Positions 8,104 through 17,305 are shown, counted from the stretch's first letter. The stretch: DNA of 64,000 nt from SIG440 sp045586925 (GCA_045586925.1 JAZNBG010000026.1:45484-109483); one strand, 5' to 3'. The notes: generated by a model not told the origin, from the letters alone. Program-made: numbers and translations.

Positions 8104-9618
8104 TTATTCTTCGTATAGCTTTTTGAGCTCCGCAACGGTTTCCTCGACAAGCTGTTGACCGCCTTCGGGAGATACAATATTGCAATACATTGTTGCGCTG
8201 TAGCCTACATTATGCGCCGCACGTTCGGTGGCAAGATATGTGCCGCAACGGCCATAAGGCTGAGCTGCAAGCTGAACAAGGAAGGTTTGTGTAAAGGGCG
8301 AACGTCCCTGAATTCTGTGCATATAGTCGATAAAAAGTTCAAACTGATTTGATGCAAAGGCTATATCGCCAAGCCTGATTACATGAAGCTCCATAGGAAG
8401 CTTGGGATTTTCCTTTTGTTCGTTATATCGTTTGATAACACCTTCGTATCTGCTGTTGGTTGCGTTGATAAGGGCATTGTGCTTCATATTCTCTTCAGGA
8501 GTGCCGTCGGTTTTGTACTGACTTTCCTCCTTGTGCTTTGCATACATCTGCATATTGAGTTCAAAATCTTCGTCACTGATGAGTCTTTTGTCAAGCTCAA
8601 TTGTTTTCACGGTATGCACAAGGGGCGCATCGGTAATCTTTTCCTTGGATGCCCAGGAATAAACCTCGTCAAAGGCTGCGCAGATTCTTTCGGCAATTTC
8701 CTGTCTGAAAATCATATGCTTGGGTCTGACAGTTCTTTCATCAAATTCAAAATCGGGGTATTTGAGTTTTAACCTTCTGTCCTGCGCTTTGAAATAGTGC
8801 AGAATCTCAGGAGCCATATCTCCGCCGGGTGCACATTGGGGAAGAAGATAGATGTCGCCGTATTTTTCCTTGAGTATACATCTTACATTATGCCAGTAGT
8901 CACTTGAGAGTGTCCACTCTCTTGCTGCATTCTGTGAAGGGCACGGAATATTGGCAATTGCACCTGTAAGCTTGTCGTCTTTGTCAAACGTATACAGAAA
9001 GTTTGCAAAATGGTCTGGCCCGGTTTCAAAATGACTGAAGTCATCAAGGTTGGTTGCTCCATAGAGTGAGGCAAACCCATCAACAATACGTGAATTTGCC
9101 TGTCCTGTACCTGTTTTTCTTCTGTCATTAAAATATACAGGGCGTCTGCTGTGCCCTACAACCGCAAAACCATAGCCGTATGCAATTTTACCTTCCTGTT
9201 TTGAGTTAAATGACTCAACAACAGCATCGGCGGCACTATTCAAGAAAAACTCTCTGTACTTTTCGGGGCCGGCAATATCTACACCGTCAAAATCTTCGGC
9301 ATATCCCCACATTGTTTTATCCTCCATAGAAACAAGGGGGGTGCTGTGTGCGTGGGTAACGTGCATTACAATCTTGGATGGGTCAATTTTGGGATTGAGC
9401 TTACTTACCTTGTCACGAATGGCATCAAGAACTCTGGGGTTCACACCAACAAGGTCGCAACTAAGGAAAATGCCATACTCTCCCTCAGAATCAATGGTTA
9501 GTGCGGTAAGGGTGATGGGGTCCATAACGCCTTTTGAAATACGAATTTCAAACTGACCGGGGATAAATACGGGCAGTTCGGTAGATATATCTTTTTTACT
9601 CCAACCGATTTGAATCAT
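8104..9618 (-). CDS. Neutral/alkaline ceramidase-like amidase
   Basis: A 504-residue protein of the neutral/alkaline non-lysosomal ceramidase N-terminal family (Zn-dependent amidases). Seen are IGWSKKDISTELP at the start, the metal-site motif THAHS (residues 88-92), a VVGHSRRPVYFNDR segment and QCAPGGDMAPE. I place the start at ATG 9618. A longer frame upstream reads through the structured leader, and another ATG at 9630 is in frame. There is no signal peptide, and it lacks the usual C-terminal domain of secreted ceramidases, so a cytoplasmic amide substrate such as an N-acylated sugar is more likely than ceramide. It follows a frameshifted hydrolase on the same strand. A paralogue lies at 36217-37572. 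Confidence 0.75.
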   Translation of the reverse strand: MIQIGWSKKDISTELPVFIPGQFEIRISKGVMDPITLTALTIDSEGEYGIFLSCDLVGVNPRVLDAIRDKVSKLNPKIDPSKIVMHVTHAHSTPLVSMEDKTMWGYAEDFDGVDIAGPEKYREFFLNSAADAVVESFNSKQEGKIAYGYGFAVVGHSRRPVYFNDRRKTGTGQANSRIVDGFASLYGATNLDDFSHFETGPDHFANFLYTFDKDDKLTGAIANIPCPSQNAAREWTLSSDYWHNVRCILKEKYGDIYLLPQCAPGGDMAPEILHYFKAQDRRLKLKYPDFEFDERTVRPKHMIFRQEIAERICAAFDEVYSWASKEKITDAPLVHTVKTIELDKRLISDEDFELNMQMYAKHKEESQYKTDGTPEENMKHNALINATNSRYEGVIKRYNEQKENPKLPMELHVIRLGDIAFASNQFELFIDYMHRIQGRSPFTQTFLVQLAAQPYGRCGTYLATERAAHNVGYSATMYCNIVSPEGGQQLVEETVAELKKLYEE

Positions 9619-9797
9619 CTTAATTTCCATAGCCTTTCTGCCCACAAGTAGTAAGTTAAACACACGCATCTCATTGTGGGCAGATAAGGCGTGTAATGGA
9701 GATTACGCACAACGTCGTTTTGCACGAAGTGCAAAATATCGACGGTGCAATTGAAATCAAGTGCCGAAGGCAGAATTAACGTGAGAAGCACGTTAAT
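9619..9797 (-). promoter_or_regulatory. Structured leader A (pseudoknot leader family)
   Basis: This lies between the stop of the upstream gene (which touches the first hairpin) and the ceramidase-like start. In RNA sense it has ATTAACGTG/CACGTTAAT (9 bp, 9775-9797), a GCC/GGC mini-hairpin, and a nested stem GCAC-CGTCG-TTTTGCAC with its complement. Next comes a hairpin ACACGC (9694-9689)/GCGTGT (9667-9662). Its loop carries TCTGCCCACAA (9684-9674), fully complementary to TTGTGGGCAGA (9647-9637), so an 11-bp pseudoknot can form. It ends 18 nt before the start codon. The 3' end reads ATGGAAATTAAG then the start ATG. Confidence 0.75.
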
Positions 9798-11744
9798 CAC
9801 TCCTTAACTATGTGATAATACATTGACTGTGCACTTTCGCCAACGGTGAATTTAAGAACACCGTTTTCGTAAGTTGAAGGAACGAGGCCGATATAGAAAC
9901 CCTCGGGGCTGATTGCCCAGATATTAAGACCGGTAACATCTGTTTTAATCTCGATTTCTGCACGGATAACCTCGATAAGAACAGGGGGCTTGCCGTAATC
10001 TGTCATAAGCTCGTGTTCAAACTTGAAATCTGTGTTGTTTGCTCTGCCAACTGTTGTTAAAAGGATGTTGTCAGAATTGCAGATTTTTTCGTCTGTAAGT
10101 GTACTGAGTGCCACAACTGCAAAGTCTGTTTCGCAGGTAACATTAACGCCAGAGAGGTCTATTTTACCATTTTTGCCAAGGAAACCGTATGCACACTTGG
10201 TGTTGTCGGTGTTAACCCAGCCGTAGTTTTTGTCACGGTTGATGTAAAGCTCGCCTGTATCTGACATAATTTCATCAGGAAGGGTTTCGTATTCGGGTGT
10301 TACTTCGCCTTCAAAAGAGTAGTCTGAAACAACACAGCATCTTTCGATGTTGGCACGAAGGTCGTTCCAGTTGAATTTCATCTTGCCAATGGGTTTAACT
10401 GTAATCATTTTCTTTGATTCCTTAACATCGCCACGGCGTGTGATGAGAGCTGCGTGATAGAACAGACCAAATTTTGCAGGGTCGTTCCAGGTAGAGAAGA
10501 TACCCTGACGGTAAGGTGTTCCGCCTATCTTTTCGGAGGAAATTTCCTTACCCAGCATATCCATTCTGTCTGTGCGTGAGGAATATGCATATGTATGGAT
10601 AGAGAATCCGTTCCAGCCCTGAAGTCTGCCTATTGCGGCGGTATAGATGGGTGATTCTGCACGGTATTCGTTGGGCCATACCATATCCCATTCCGAGAAA
10701 TATGTGGGAATATCCGCCCCTGCAGTAGCACATCCGCGTGCAAGGTAGGATGGTTCTTTGTGGGTTATTGCACGGTTTGCACGACGCTTTTCAAATTCGC
10801 CCCACTGCCAGTCGTTATAGTATGCGTGGTTTTCAAAGAAGTCACAGACTCTCTGGGTCTTGGTGTTTATGGGATATGTAGTCCAGTTTGTGCCGGCAAT
10901 GGGAATCTTAATACCAACCGAACGCATATGGTCATACATCTGTCTGTAATATTTTTCCTGAAGCTCTTCTTTGAATATGAGAAGTTGCTCGTCTTCCTGA
11001 TTATAGTAATCAAAGTCTTCCAATGATTTTTCGCAATTGTGCTCTTTAAGCCATGCTGCATATCTGTCACGGAACTCGGTAGCATAAGGTTCGGGGAGGG
11101 GAGCATATCTTGCAAACAGCTCGTTTTCGCAGGTGAACTGCGTCATAACAAAAACAGGGTCATCGCAATAAGCAAGTCCTGTATAGGGATTTACGTGTGA
11201 CCAGATTCTTGTGATGTAGTCTTTTTGCAGGTCGATAAGCTTTTGGTTAAAAACAGCCATAGGTCTTGCGTTATCATCAAGAGCCTCGGCATTTTCAACA
11301 CCTTCGGCAGATTTGTATCTTCTGTATGTTACCATATCAAGTATACAATATATACCTTCTTTTTTCAAACAGTAAATAAGGTAGTCAAGTCTGTCCATAC
11401 TCTCAGGCTCAAAAGGATGCGTCAACTCTTCTCTTACCCTTGGTAAAGTTAAAGATGTTGACGGTGCTCCATTCGGCATCAAGCTGGTGAAGTCTTACAA
11501 TGTTAAGTCCCATTTTTGCAATTCTCTTTGCAAAAATCTCTGCGTAATCGTGGTCGGGGAAGCAAGCACCTGAGTTAACATTGGTGCCCCAGAATCTTGC
11601 GGGTGTGCCGTCTTCAAAGAAGAACTTTCTTCCCTCAATTTTCATAAAGCCGTGCTTGCCGGCGGGCTTTTCGTCAGCAAAGATGTGAGAAATATCAAAC
11701 GGTACATCATCGTGATAAAATGGATATGGAATAAATTTTGTCAT
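9797..11744 (-). pseudogene. Clan GH-A (GH5-like) glycoside hydrolase split by a one-base frameshift
   Basis: Two overlapping minus-strand frames make one protein. The start at 11744 follows GAGAGGAGT and encodes the first ~110 residues (FFEDGTPARFWGTNVNSG and AKMGLNIVRLHQLDAEW, typical of GH5-like barrels). The second frame continues from FEPESMDRLDYLIYCLKK to the stop at 9797. The frames join if one T is removed from the TTTT run at 11411-11414, giving VDASFEPESMDRLD. The probable acid/base lies in TCENELF and the nucleophile in FSEWDMV. A C-terminal beta domain follows. There is no signal peptide. Both halves are otherwise well conserved, so the shift is recent, phase-variable or a sequencing error. 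Its operon partner is the ceramidase-like gene downstream. Confidence 0.8.
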
Positions 11745-11848
11745 AAGGTTAGACTCCTCTCAATACTTTTGTCTTTAGTATAACATTGAAAATTTCTGTT
11801 TTCTATGCTTTTTTGTTTTAAAATACAATGAAAAACCGTATTTTTCAC

Positions 11849-11877
11849 TTGCGTTGTCAGCCTGGATATAGTAAAAT
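11849..11877 (+). promoter_or_regulatory. Probable promoter of the AraC gene at 11900
   Basis: TTGCGT (11849-11854), a 17-bp spacer and TAAAAT (11872-11877) lie just upstream of a GAGAGGAAG ribosome-binding site. On the opposite strand TATACT (11782-11777) could be the -10 box of the divergent hydrolase operon. Its -35 region is weak, as expected for an activator-dependent promoter. Confidence 0.45.
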
Positions 11878-11899
11878 TTAAAAGAGAGGAAGTGGTCAA

Positions 11900-12679
11900 A
11901 TGAATGCAACCTTTGAGAAAAATGATATAAAATTTAGAATTCATATGAGGCACCATATGCCCTATTATCCGCCCAGATTTCACTCCCACGCAGAAATCAT
12001 TCATATGCTGTCGGGCGAGCTTCGGGTGTCTGTAAACGGTATTCAAAAAAACCTTTTGGCAGGAGATACAAGCATAACTTTACCTTATGTAATTCACACC
12101 TACGAAAAAACCGAGGATTTTGAGGCGATAGTTCTTATGTTTGACCCGTCGGTTGCTAATCTTTATGAAAAAAAGTTGATAACATATAAACGTATAAATC
12201 CGTTTATATCACAAAATGATGATATACCGATGCTGTTAAAAAAAATACTGGGATTTTATGAAAATGATAAAAAAGACGATTTGCTTACAAATATATATCT
12301 GCAAGCGTTAATTGGCGAAATATTTTTGTCAGTGCAGGAAAACGCGAAAGAAGATGTTGATGCCAATACCATACAAAAGGTTCTGATATACTGCTCGGAG
12401 CACTATACCGAGGACATAACGGTTAAAAAAGTGGCGGCTGATCTGTTTATAAGCCAAAGCAGCATAACAAAAATCTTTTCAGGCAAGCTGAATACATCCT
12501 TCAGGGAGTATATCAACGGCTTGCGGATATCTAAGGCAAGGTACTATCTGGAAAAAACCGATAAAAAAATAATAGACATAATGTATTCCTGCGGCTTTAA
12601 AAATCAAAGCAGTTTTAACAGAATATTTTATGAAATCTGCGGAATGACACCAACGGAATGCAGAAAAAAGCTGGTATGA
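11900..12679 (+). CDS. AraC-family transcriptional regulator
   Basis: A 259-residue protein with an N-terminal cupin sensor domain (PRFHSHAEIIHMLSGEL, then VNGIQKNLLAGDTS and LPYVIHTY). The C-terminal double helix-turn-helix begins near residue 155 (YTEDITVKKVAADLFISQSSITKIF) and ends with the second-helix signature IDIMYSCGFKNQSSFNRIF. The cupin probably binds a sugar. It is divergent from the frameshifted hydrolase/ceramidase-like operon across a 155-bp gap, which it probably controls. A shared terminator with the convergent AraC gene follows. Confidence 0.9.
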   Translation: MNATFEKNDIKFRIHMRHHMPYYPPRFHSHAEIIHMLSGELRVSVNGIQKNLLAGDTSITLPYVIHTYEKTEDFEAIVLMFDPSVANLYEKKLITYKRINPFISQNDDIPMLLKKILGFYENDKKDDLLTNIYLQALIGEIFLSVQENAKEDVDANTIQKVLIYCSEHYTEDITVKKVAADLFISQSSITKIFSGKLNTSFREYINGLRISKARYYLEKTDKKIIDIMYSCGFKNQSSFNRIFYEICGMTPTECRKKLV

Positions 12680-12682
12680 TTA

Positions 12683-12720
12683 AAAAGCGACAACTCTCAG
12701 TTAAAGAGGTTGTCGCTTTT
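12683..12720. terminator. Bidirectional intrinsic terminator
   Basis: AAAAGCGACAAC (12683-12694) pairs perfectly with GTTGTCGCTTTT (12709-12720). A and T runs at either end let it serve both converging AraC genes; the stop codon of the minus-strand gene lies within it. Confidence 0.85.
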
Positions 12721-13531
12721 ATATATCTTTGTCATAACGCTCAAAAATTGATTTTGCATATTCTCTTGGGGTTTGGTTCATTTTTCGTTTAAAGGCATAA
12801 CTGAAATATGATTGTGATGAAAATCCGCATTCATATGCGATTTTTGCAAGGGTAAAATCGGTGGTAATCAACAGATTTGCTGCTTTTTTTATGCGCTGTT
12901 CCTCAATATACTCCCGCAAAGTGCGGGCGGTTGCCGTTTTAAAACAGTTGTGAAAGTATATGGGGCTCATTCCTGCATAAGCGGCAACGGTTTTAAGTGA
13001 TAAATCCGCCGAAAGATTTTGCTTGATGTACTTTATTGCTTGTTCTATAACAACAAAGTTATTGGGCTTTATCTGTTCCCTTAACCGAAGTCTTTCGGAA
13101 TCCTTTGCAAGCATATAAATAAGTTCGGTAACAAGGCTGTAAAGGAGAATTTCGTCTTCATTGGATGGTGATTCAAAAACTTTTTGCATTCTTTCAAAAA
13201 CTTCAAAGTATTTGTCCGATCTGTCGGTCAGCACAAAGTCGGGAGTGTTCATAAGGTGTTCGTAAAGAGCACCTTTTTTTAGTATAAAATGAATATAGTA
13301 GCATTTAAAGGGCAATTTTGTCCGGCGTGTCTGCCCGGGTTTTGCACAGATGATAGTTGAGGGCTCTATTTTTGCTGATTCTGAATTTATATAAGAAACA
13401 CCACCTTTTTCGATTGGAATTTCAATTTCGAACATTGTGGTTGTTCGTTTGTTTGTGATAATTTTACCGTGAAAGAAATTTTGAGCATTAAAAATTCCTA
13501 CAGAAACTATCTCAGGCAAAATATATTCCAT
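12719..13531 (-). CDS. AraC-family transcriptional regulator
   Basis: A 270-residue regulator. I choose ATG 13531 because GGAGGC lies 7-8 nt upstream; the frame is open further upstream but only into an AT-rich promoter region. There is an N-terminal cupin-like domain and a C-terminal AraC DNA-binding domain: a first helix-turn-helix near LSLKTVAAYAGMSPIYFHNCF, and a second with FTLAKIAYECGFSSQSYFSYAFKRKMNQTPREY. It diverges from the operon at 13820-17305, whose leader starts about 108 bp away, and is the likely regulator of it. The spacer contains two direct TACAATT copies near 13600 (TACAATTACAACATACAATT) that could be its half-sites. Confidence 0.9.
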   Translation of the reverse strand: MEYILPEIVSVGIFNAQNFFHGKIITNKRTTTMFEIEIPIEKGGVSYINSESAKIEPSTIICAKPGQTRRTKLPFKCYYIHFILKKGALYEHLMNTPDFVLTDRSDKYFEVFERMQKVFESPSNEDEILLYSLVTELIYMLAKDSERLRLREQIKPNNFVVIEQAIKYIKQNLSADLSLKTVAAYAGMSPIYFHNCFKTATARTLREYIEEQRIKKAANLLITTDFTLAKIAYECGFSSQSYFSYAFKRKMNQTPREYAKSIFERYDKDI

Positions 13532-13638
13532 AAAAGCCTCCAAAAGTAATAATTCTAATAAAAAAGCTAAGATTATTATATATTTTTGATAAAATATATT
13601 ATACAATTACAACATACAATTGTCAAGCAAAGAGGAGA

Positions 13639-13819
13639 TTAACGTGAAAGTTTCTTTCCCGTTAAGCCTCCGGCGGATTTGATTGCCCATGCGAATTTTT
13701 CTTCGCCTTCGCTTGGAGGCGCATATGGGCGTAAAAATCTCTTATCATTCCTTGCCATACGGATAAGAGAAATTTAATTCCTATTTGTGCCGACGTATGG
13801 CGGCGGAATGGAGATTTTT
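13639..13819 (+). promoter_or_regulatory. Structured leader D (pseudoknot leader family, divergent copy)
   Basis: It has the same layout as leaders A-C but a largely different sequence. The parts are TTAACG/CGTTAA with an inner GAAAG/CTTTC (13639-13665), CCTCCGGCGG, and a stem GCCCATGCG/CGCATATGGGC (13685-13730). Then TCTCTTATC (13738-13746) pairs with GATAAGAGA (13762-13770). The loop between them holds GCCATACG (13754-13761), which is complementary to CGTATGGC (13794-13801). It ends 18 nt before the start, and the 3' end reads ATGGAGATTTTT then the start ATG. GGAG is the likely ribosome-binding site. Confidence 0.7.
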
Positions 13820-14497
13820 ATGAAAATATTGTGGCTCGGGCAAGCAGGACTGCTTTTTGAAACCGAAAATATCAAAATTATGATTGACCCATATCTTTCG
13901 GATAGCGTGGAAAAAATCAATCCCCAAAATTACAGACGGGTTCCTGTTTTAAAAGAGCTGTTTGAAATCAGCCCGGATATAATGATTTTTACACATAATC
14001 ACCTTGACCACTATGACCCTGAAACCGTTTCAAAGTTTATTAAAGACAAAACAAATATAACCGTTCTTGCGCCCTCGTCTGTATGGGGAGAAGTCCGGAA
14101 AATCGGCGGCAATAATAATTATGTACTGTTTAACCGTCATACCGTATGGACAGAGAGCGGAATAAGTTTTACTGCCGTAAAGGCCGAGCACAGTGACGAA
14201 TATGCAATTGGAATAATTATTGATGACGGCAATAAAAAGTATTACATAACAGGTGATACCCTATATAATAAAGAAATTTTTAAAGATGTTCCCGATGATA
14301 TATATGCGGTTTTTCTGCCTGTTAATGGAGCGGGAAACAATATGAATATGGAGGATGCGCTAAAGTTCTGTGAAAGAATTTGTCCAAAGTATGCCATTCC
14401 CATTCATTGCGGAATGTTTGATAATATTGATATGAATAAATTCGGATTCAAAGATAAGGTTGTTCCCGAAATTTATAAGGAGGTAGTTTTTAAATGA
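13820..14497 (+). CDS. Metallo-beta-lactamase-fold hydrolase (UlaG-like)
   Basis: A 225-residue protein starting at ATG 13820, 7 nt after GGAG of the leader. It has MKILWLGQAGLLFE, the zinc motif HNHLDHYD (residues 59-66), a YYITGDTLYN segment and IPIHCGMFDN, as in the UlaG-like branch of the metallo-beta-lactamase superfamily (L-ascorbate-6-phosphate lactonase and relatives). It is the first gene of an operon with a sugar-acid dehydratase (4-bp ATGA overlap), a GH16 enzyme and an SDR. A lactonase that opens a sugar-acid lactone before dehydration is plausible inference. Confidence 0.82.
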   Translation: MKILWLGQAGLLFETENIKIMIDPYLSDSVEKINPQNYRRVPVLKELFEISPDIMIFTHNHLDHYDPETVSKFIKDKTNITVLAPSSVWGEVRKIGGNNNYVLFNRHTVWTESGISFTAVKAEHSDEYAIGIIIDDGNKKYYITGDTLYNKEIFKDVPDDIYAVFLPVNGAGNNMNMEDALKFCERICPKYAIPIHCGMFDNIDMNKFGFKDKVVPEIYKEVVFK

Positions 14498-15654
14498 AGG
14501 TAACGGATATTAAAACCTTTGCGGTGGATTGTTTCCGCACCAACTGGGTGTTTGTGAAAGTTTATACAGATGAAGGTATTGATGGTGTAGGTGAAGCCAC
14601 TCTGGAATATAAGGAAAAGGCGCTCATTGGTGCGGTTGAGCACATAAAAGAATATCTGACGGGCAAAAACCCTCTTGAAATCGAAAAGCATTGGCACAAT
14701 ATTTATCGTGATGCATATTGGCGTGGCGGTGCGGTATTGATGTCAGCCCTCTCTGCTGTTGAAATGGCACTTTGGGATATTCTTGGCAAGAGTTTGAATG
14801 TGCCCGTTTATCAATTGCTTGGCGGCAAGGTTAACGACAAAGTGCGAATTTATGTAAACGGTTGGTTTGCAGGGGCAAAAGAACCCGAGGAGTTTGGCGA
14901 AAAAGCAAGAATTGCTGTTAAAAGGGGCGTTACCGCAATGAAATGGGACCCCTTTGGCAAAAATTATTTAAATATTTCAAACAAGGAGCTGGACAAGGCC
15001 CTTCGTTGTGTTGCCGCAGTTCGTGATGCAGTTGGCAACGAGGTTGATTTGCTTATTGAAGGACACGGCAGGTTCAATATTCCCACAGCAATAAAAATTG
15101 CAAAGGAACTTGAACAGTTCAAACCAATGCTTTTTGAAGAGCCGGTACCACCTGATAATCTGGATGCACTTAAAGAGGTAAAGGATAAATCTCCTGTTGC
15201 AATTTCGGCAGGTGAAAGACTTTATACAAGATGGGATTACAGACCCATGTTTGATAAAATGGCGGCAGATTACATACAGCCCGACATTTCACACGCAGGC
15301 GGAATTATGGAGCTTAAAAAGATTGCTGCAGAGGCAGAGAGCAGATATATACCATTTGCGCCCCACAATCCGTCGGGTCCCGTCGCGAATGCTGCAACAC
15401 TGCAGTTGGCGGCAACTTGTCCCAATTTTGAAATCCTTGAAATTATGTATTCTGATGTTGAATGGCGCAAGGATGTAACCAACGAGAGTTTAGAGTATAG
15501 CGACGGCTATATTACAATTCCTGATAAACCCGGACTTGGTATCGAGATAAACGAAGAAGAGTGTTTAAAGCACCCATATCAGGTGCACACATTAAGACAT
15601 TACACAGGCGCGCTTACCGATATACGCCCTGCAAAAACAGAATTTTATTTTTAA
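14494..15654 (+). CDS. Enolase-superfamily sugar-acid dehydratase (DgoD-like)
   Basis: A 386-residue member of the mandelate racemase/galactonate dehydratase group. The N-terminal capping domain has WVFVKVYTDEGIDGVGEATL. Metal ligands are probably Glu189, Glu215 and Glu241 (in IEGHGRF, LFEEPV, SAGERLY). His191 and His291 (FAPHNPSGP) fit the acid/base pair of galactonate dehydratases. The first ligand is Glu where E. coli DgoD has Asp. Such enzymes turn aldonates into 2-keto-3-deoxy-aldonates in the cytoplasm. The start overlaps the previous stop as ATGA, so translation is coupled. The exact aldonate cannot be told from sequence. Confidence 0.85.
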   Translation: MKVTDIKTFAVDCFRTNWVFVKVYTDEGIDGVGEATLEYKEKALIGAVEHIKEYLTGKNPLEIEKHWHNIYRDAYWRGGAVLMSALSAVEMALWDILGKSLNVPVYQLLGGKVNDKVRIYVNGWFAGAKEPEEFGEKARIAVKRGVTAMKWDPFGKNYLNISNKELDKALRCVAAVRDAVGNEVDLLIEGHGRFNIPTAIKIAKELEQFKPMLFEEPVPPDNLDALKEVKDKSPVAISAGERLYTRWDYRPMFDKMAADYIQPDISHAGGIMELKKIAAEAESRYIPFAPHNPSGPVANAATLQLAATCPNFEILEIMYSDVEWRKDVTNESLEYSDGYITIPDKPGLGIEINEEECLKHPYQVHTLRHYTGALTDIRPAKTEFYF

Positions 15655-15667
15655 AGGAGAGGTTTTT

Positions 15668-16519
15668 ATGAAAAAATTCGAAGTTGAAAACCATGAGCCA
15701 AGTTTTCTGCCTGAAGGAGAATGGAAACTTATATGGTCAGATGAATTTGACGGAACAGAGATTGATATGACCAAATGGGATTACAGATTACATATATGGG
15801 GAAAAAGATTTAGAACATGGGATGAAGAAGGAGTATATTTAGACGGAAAATCAAATGCTGTTTTCAGAATTTTCGAAAAAAATGGTGAAATATGTACTGC
15901 GCAACTTCAAACAGGGCATAATTGGATAGATGCACCATATACCGATGAGGCTCTTTTCGGGGATGTAGACGAAACAGAGAAACCGGGTCTTATTTGGCCC
16001 GTGGGGAAATTACATAAACCAAAATTCTCACACAGATTTGGATACTATGAGTGCCGTTGTAAATTGCAGAAATGTGACGGTTGGTGGGCTGCTTTCTGGA
16101 TGCAATCACCTGTTATTGGCACAAGCATTGATCCGACTGTTTCGGGGGTTGAAACAGATATTATGGAAGCTTTTAAACCAGGGAATGTAGCCGGACATGC
16201 AATTCATTACAACGGATATGGTGTTGATCATAAATCAAAGGTCGCAGGTAGTGGGAAAGAGGTGTCGTCTGATGAATACCACTATTTTGGGATGCTTTGG
16301 GAACCTGATGGATATACCTTTTTTATTGATGGTGTTCAGGATGGCGAAAAAATAACAGAACCCGTTTCGAACATTCCACAGTTTTTACTTATTTCAACCG
16401 AAGCAAGAGGTTACAGAAGTTCTGAACATACTGCGAGTCCTGAAGCGAGAGCGGCAGCCACTGTCGGAGATACATTTACTGTAGATCATATAAGAGTTTT
16501 TGACAGATTGGAGAAATGA
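15668..16519 (+). CDS. GH16-family glycoside hydrolase, cytoplasmic
   Basis: A 283-residue beta-jelly-roll hydrolase. LIWSDEFDGTEIDMTKWDYR opens the domain. The GH16 catalytic signature is present as VETDIMEAF, with nucleophile Glu162, Asp164 and acid/base Glu167. WWAAFWMQSP lies in the binding cleft. GH16 enzymes cut beta-1,3/1,4-glucans or galactans. There is no signal peptide, which is unusual for this family and suggests work on imported fragments. Its codons are visibly more AT-rich than those of its neighbours, which may mark separate acquisition. AAAGGAGAGG precedes the ATG. Confidence 0.88.
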   Translation: MKKFEVENHEPSFLPEGEWKLIWSDEFDGTEIDMTKWDYRLHIWGKRFRTWDEEGVYLDGKSNAVFRIFEKNGEICTAQLQTGHNWIDAPYTDEALFGDVDETEKPGLIWPVGKLHKPKFSHRFGYYECRCKLQKCDGWWAAFWMQSPVIGTSIDPTVSGVETDIMEAFKPGNVAGHAIHYNGYGVDHKSKVAGSGKEVSSDEYHYFGMLWEPDGYTFFIDGVQDGEKITEPVSNIPQFLLISTEARGYRSSEHTASPEARAAATVGDTFTVDHIRVFDRLEK

Positions 16520-16522
16520 TTT

Positions 16523-17305
16523 ATGAAAAAAGCAGTATTAGTAACGGGTGCCTGCATAAATACGGGCGTGGATATTGTAGAAAAGTTTGCATCAGAGGGG
16601 TGGAATGTTGTATTTACGGGCAGACAGTTTGAAAAAGTGCACGCTGCCGAGAAACAATACAAGGCAAAATTTCCGGATGTTGATATTGTTGGTTATCATA
16701 TAGATTCGCTTCTTGATGAAAAAACGGTTGATGAAGCTTCTGTGCTTAAAATGTTTGATGAACTTGATAAAAAGGGCGTTTTTATCGAAACTCTTGTGCT
16801 TAACGCTGCCGACCAGGGGCTTAATATAAAAATTTTTGAGAATCCGCTTACAGACTTTATGCGTGTTATCAATACCAATATGACATGGAATTATTGCCTT
16901 TCGGAACATGCCGCAAGAAGAATGAAAGAAAATGGTGGCGGAAATATAGTTTTTATAAATTCCAACACAGCATACCGCGCAATCCCCGACAGAATTGCAT
17001 ATTCTGCATCAAAAGGCGGACAGCTTGGTATGATGCGTGCGTTAGCGCTTGATTTAGGTAAATATAACATTCGTGTTAATGCGGTTCTTCCGGGCATGAT
17101 AAAAACTGACCGTTGGGAGAAAAATCCCGAGTTTTATAAGGATGTACCGTCACGGTTTACTCCTATTGGGGATGTAGCGGTTGGAGCGGACATCGCAGAT
17201 GCTGTTTGGTATTTTGCAGTTCATGCAAGAAACACAACAGGGGCAGAATTGGTTGTGGATGGCGGAAATACCATTCAACTTTATCCCATTATACCGCAGA
17301 AATAA
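16523..17305 (+). CDS. Short-chain dehydrogenase/reductase
   Basis: A 260-residue SDR with an N-terminal dinucleotide-binding fold (VTGACINTGVDIVEKF, a variant of TGxxxGxG), NAADQG, and a Ser-Tyr-Lys active site (INSNTAYR, Tyr160 and Lys164 in YSASKGG). It ends with TTGAELVVDGGNTIQ, typical of sugar or sugar-acid dehydrogenases. It starts 3 bp after the GH16 stop and is the last gene of the operon. Together with the dehydratase it could redox-adjust a sugar acid; the substrate is unknown. Confidence 0.88.
   Translation: MKKAVLVTGACINTGVDIVEKFASEGWNVVFTGRQFEKVHAAEKQYKAKFPDVDIVGYHIDSLLDEKTVDEASVLKMFDELDKKGVFIETLVLNAADQGLNIKIFENPLTDFMRVINTNMTWNYCLSEHAARRMKENGGGNIVFINSNTAYRAIPDRIAYSASKGGQLGMMRALALDLGKYNIRVNAVLPGMIKTDRWEKNPEFYKDVPSRFTPIGDVAVGADIADAVWYFAVHARNTTGAELVVDGGNTIQLYPIIPQK

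Noticed and set aside
9615..9800. 61-codon minus-strand ORF across leader A
   Set aside because: It reads through the hairpins of the leader, has no ribosome-binding site or known domain, and the homologous leaders B-D do not keep this frame.
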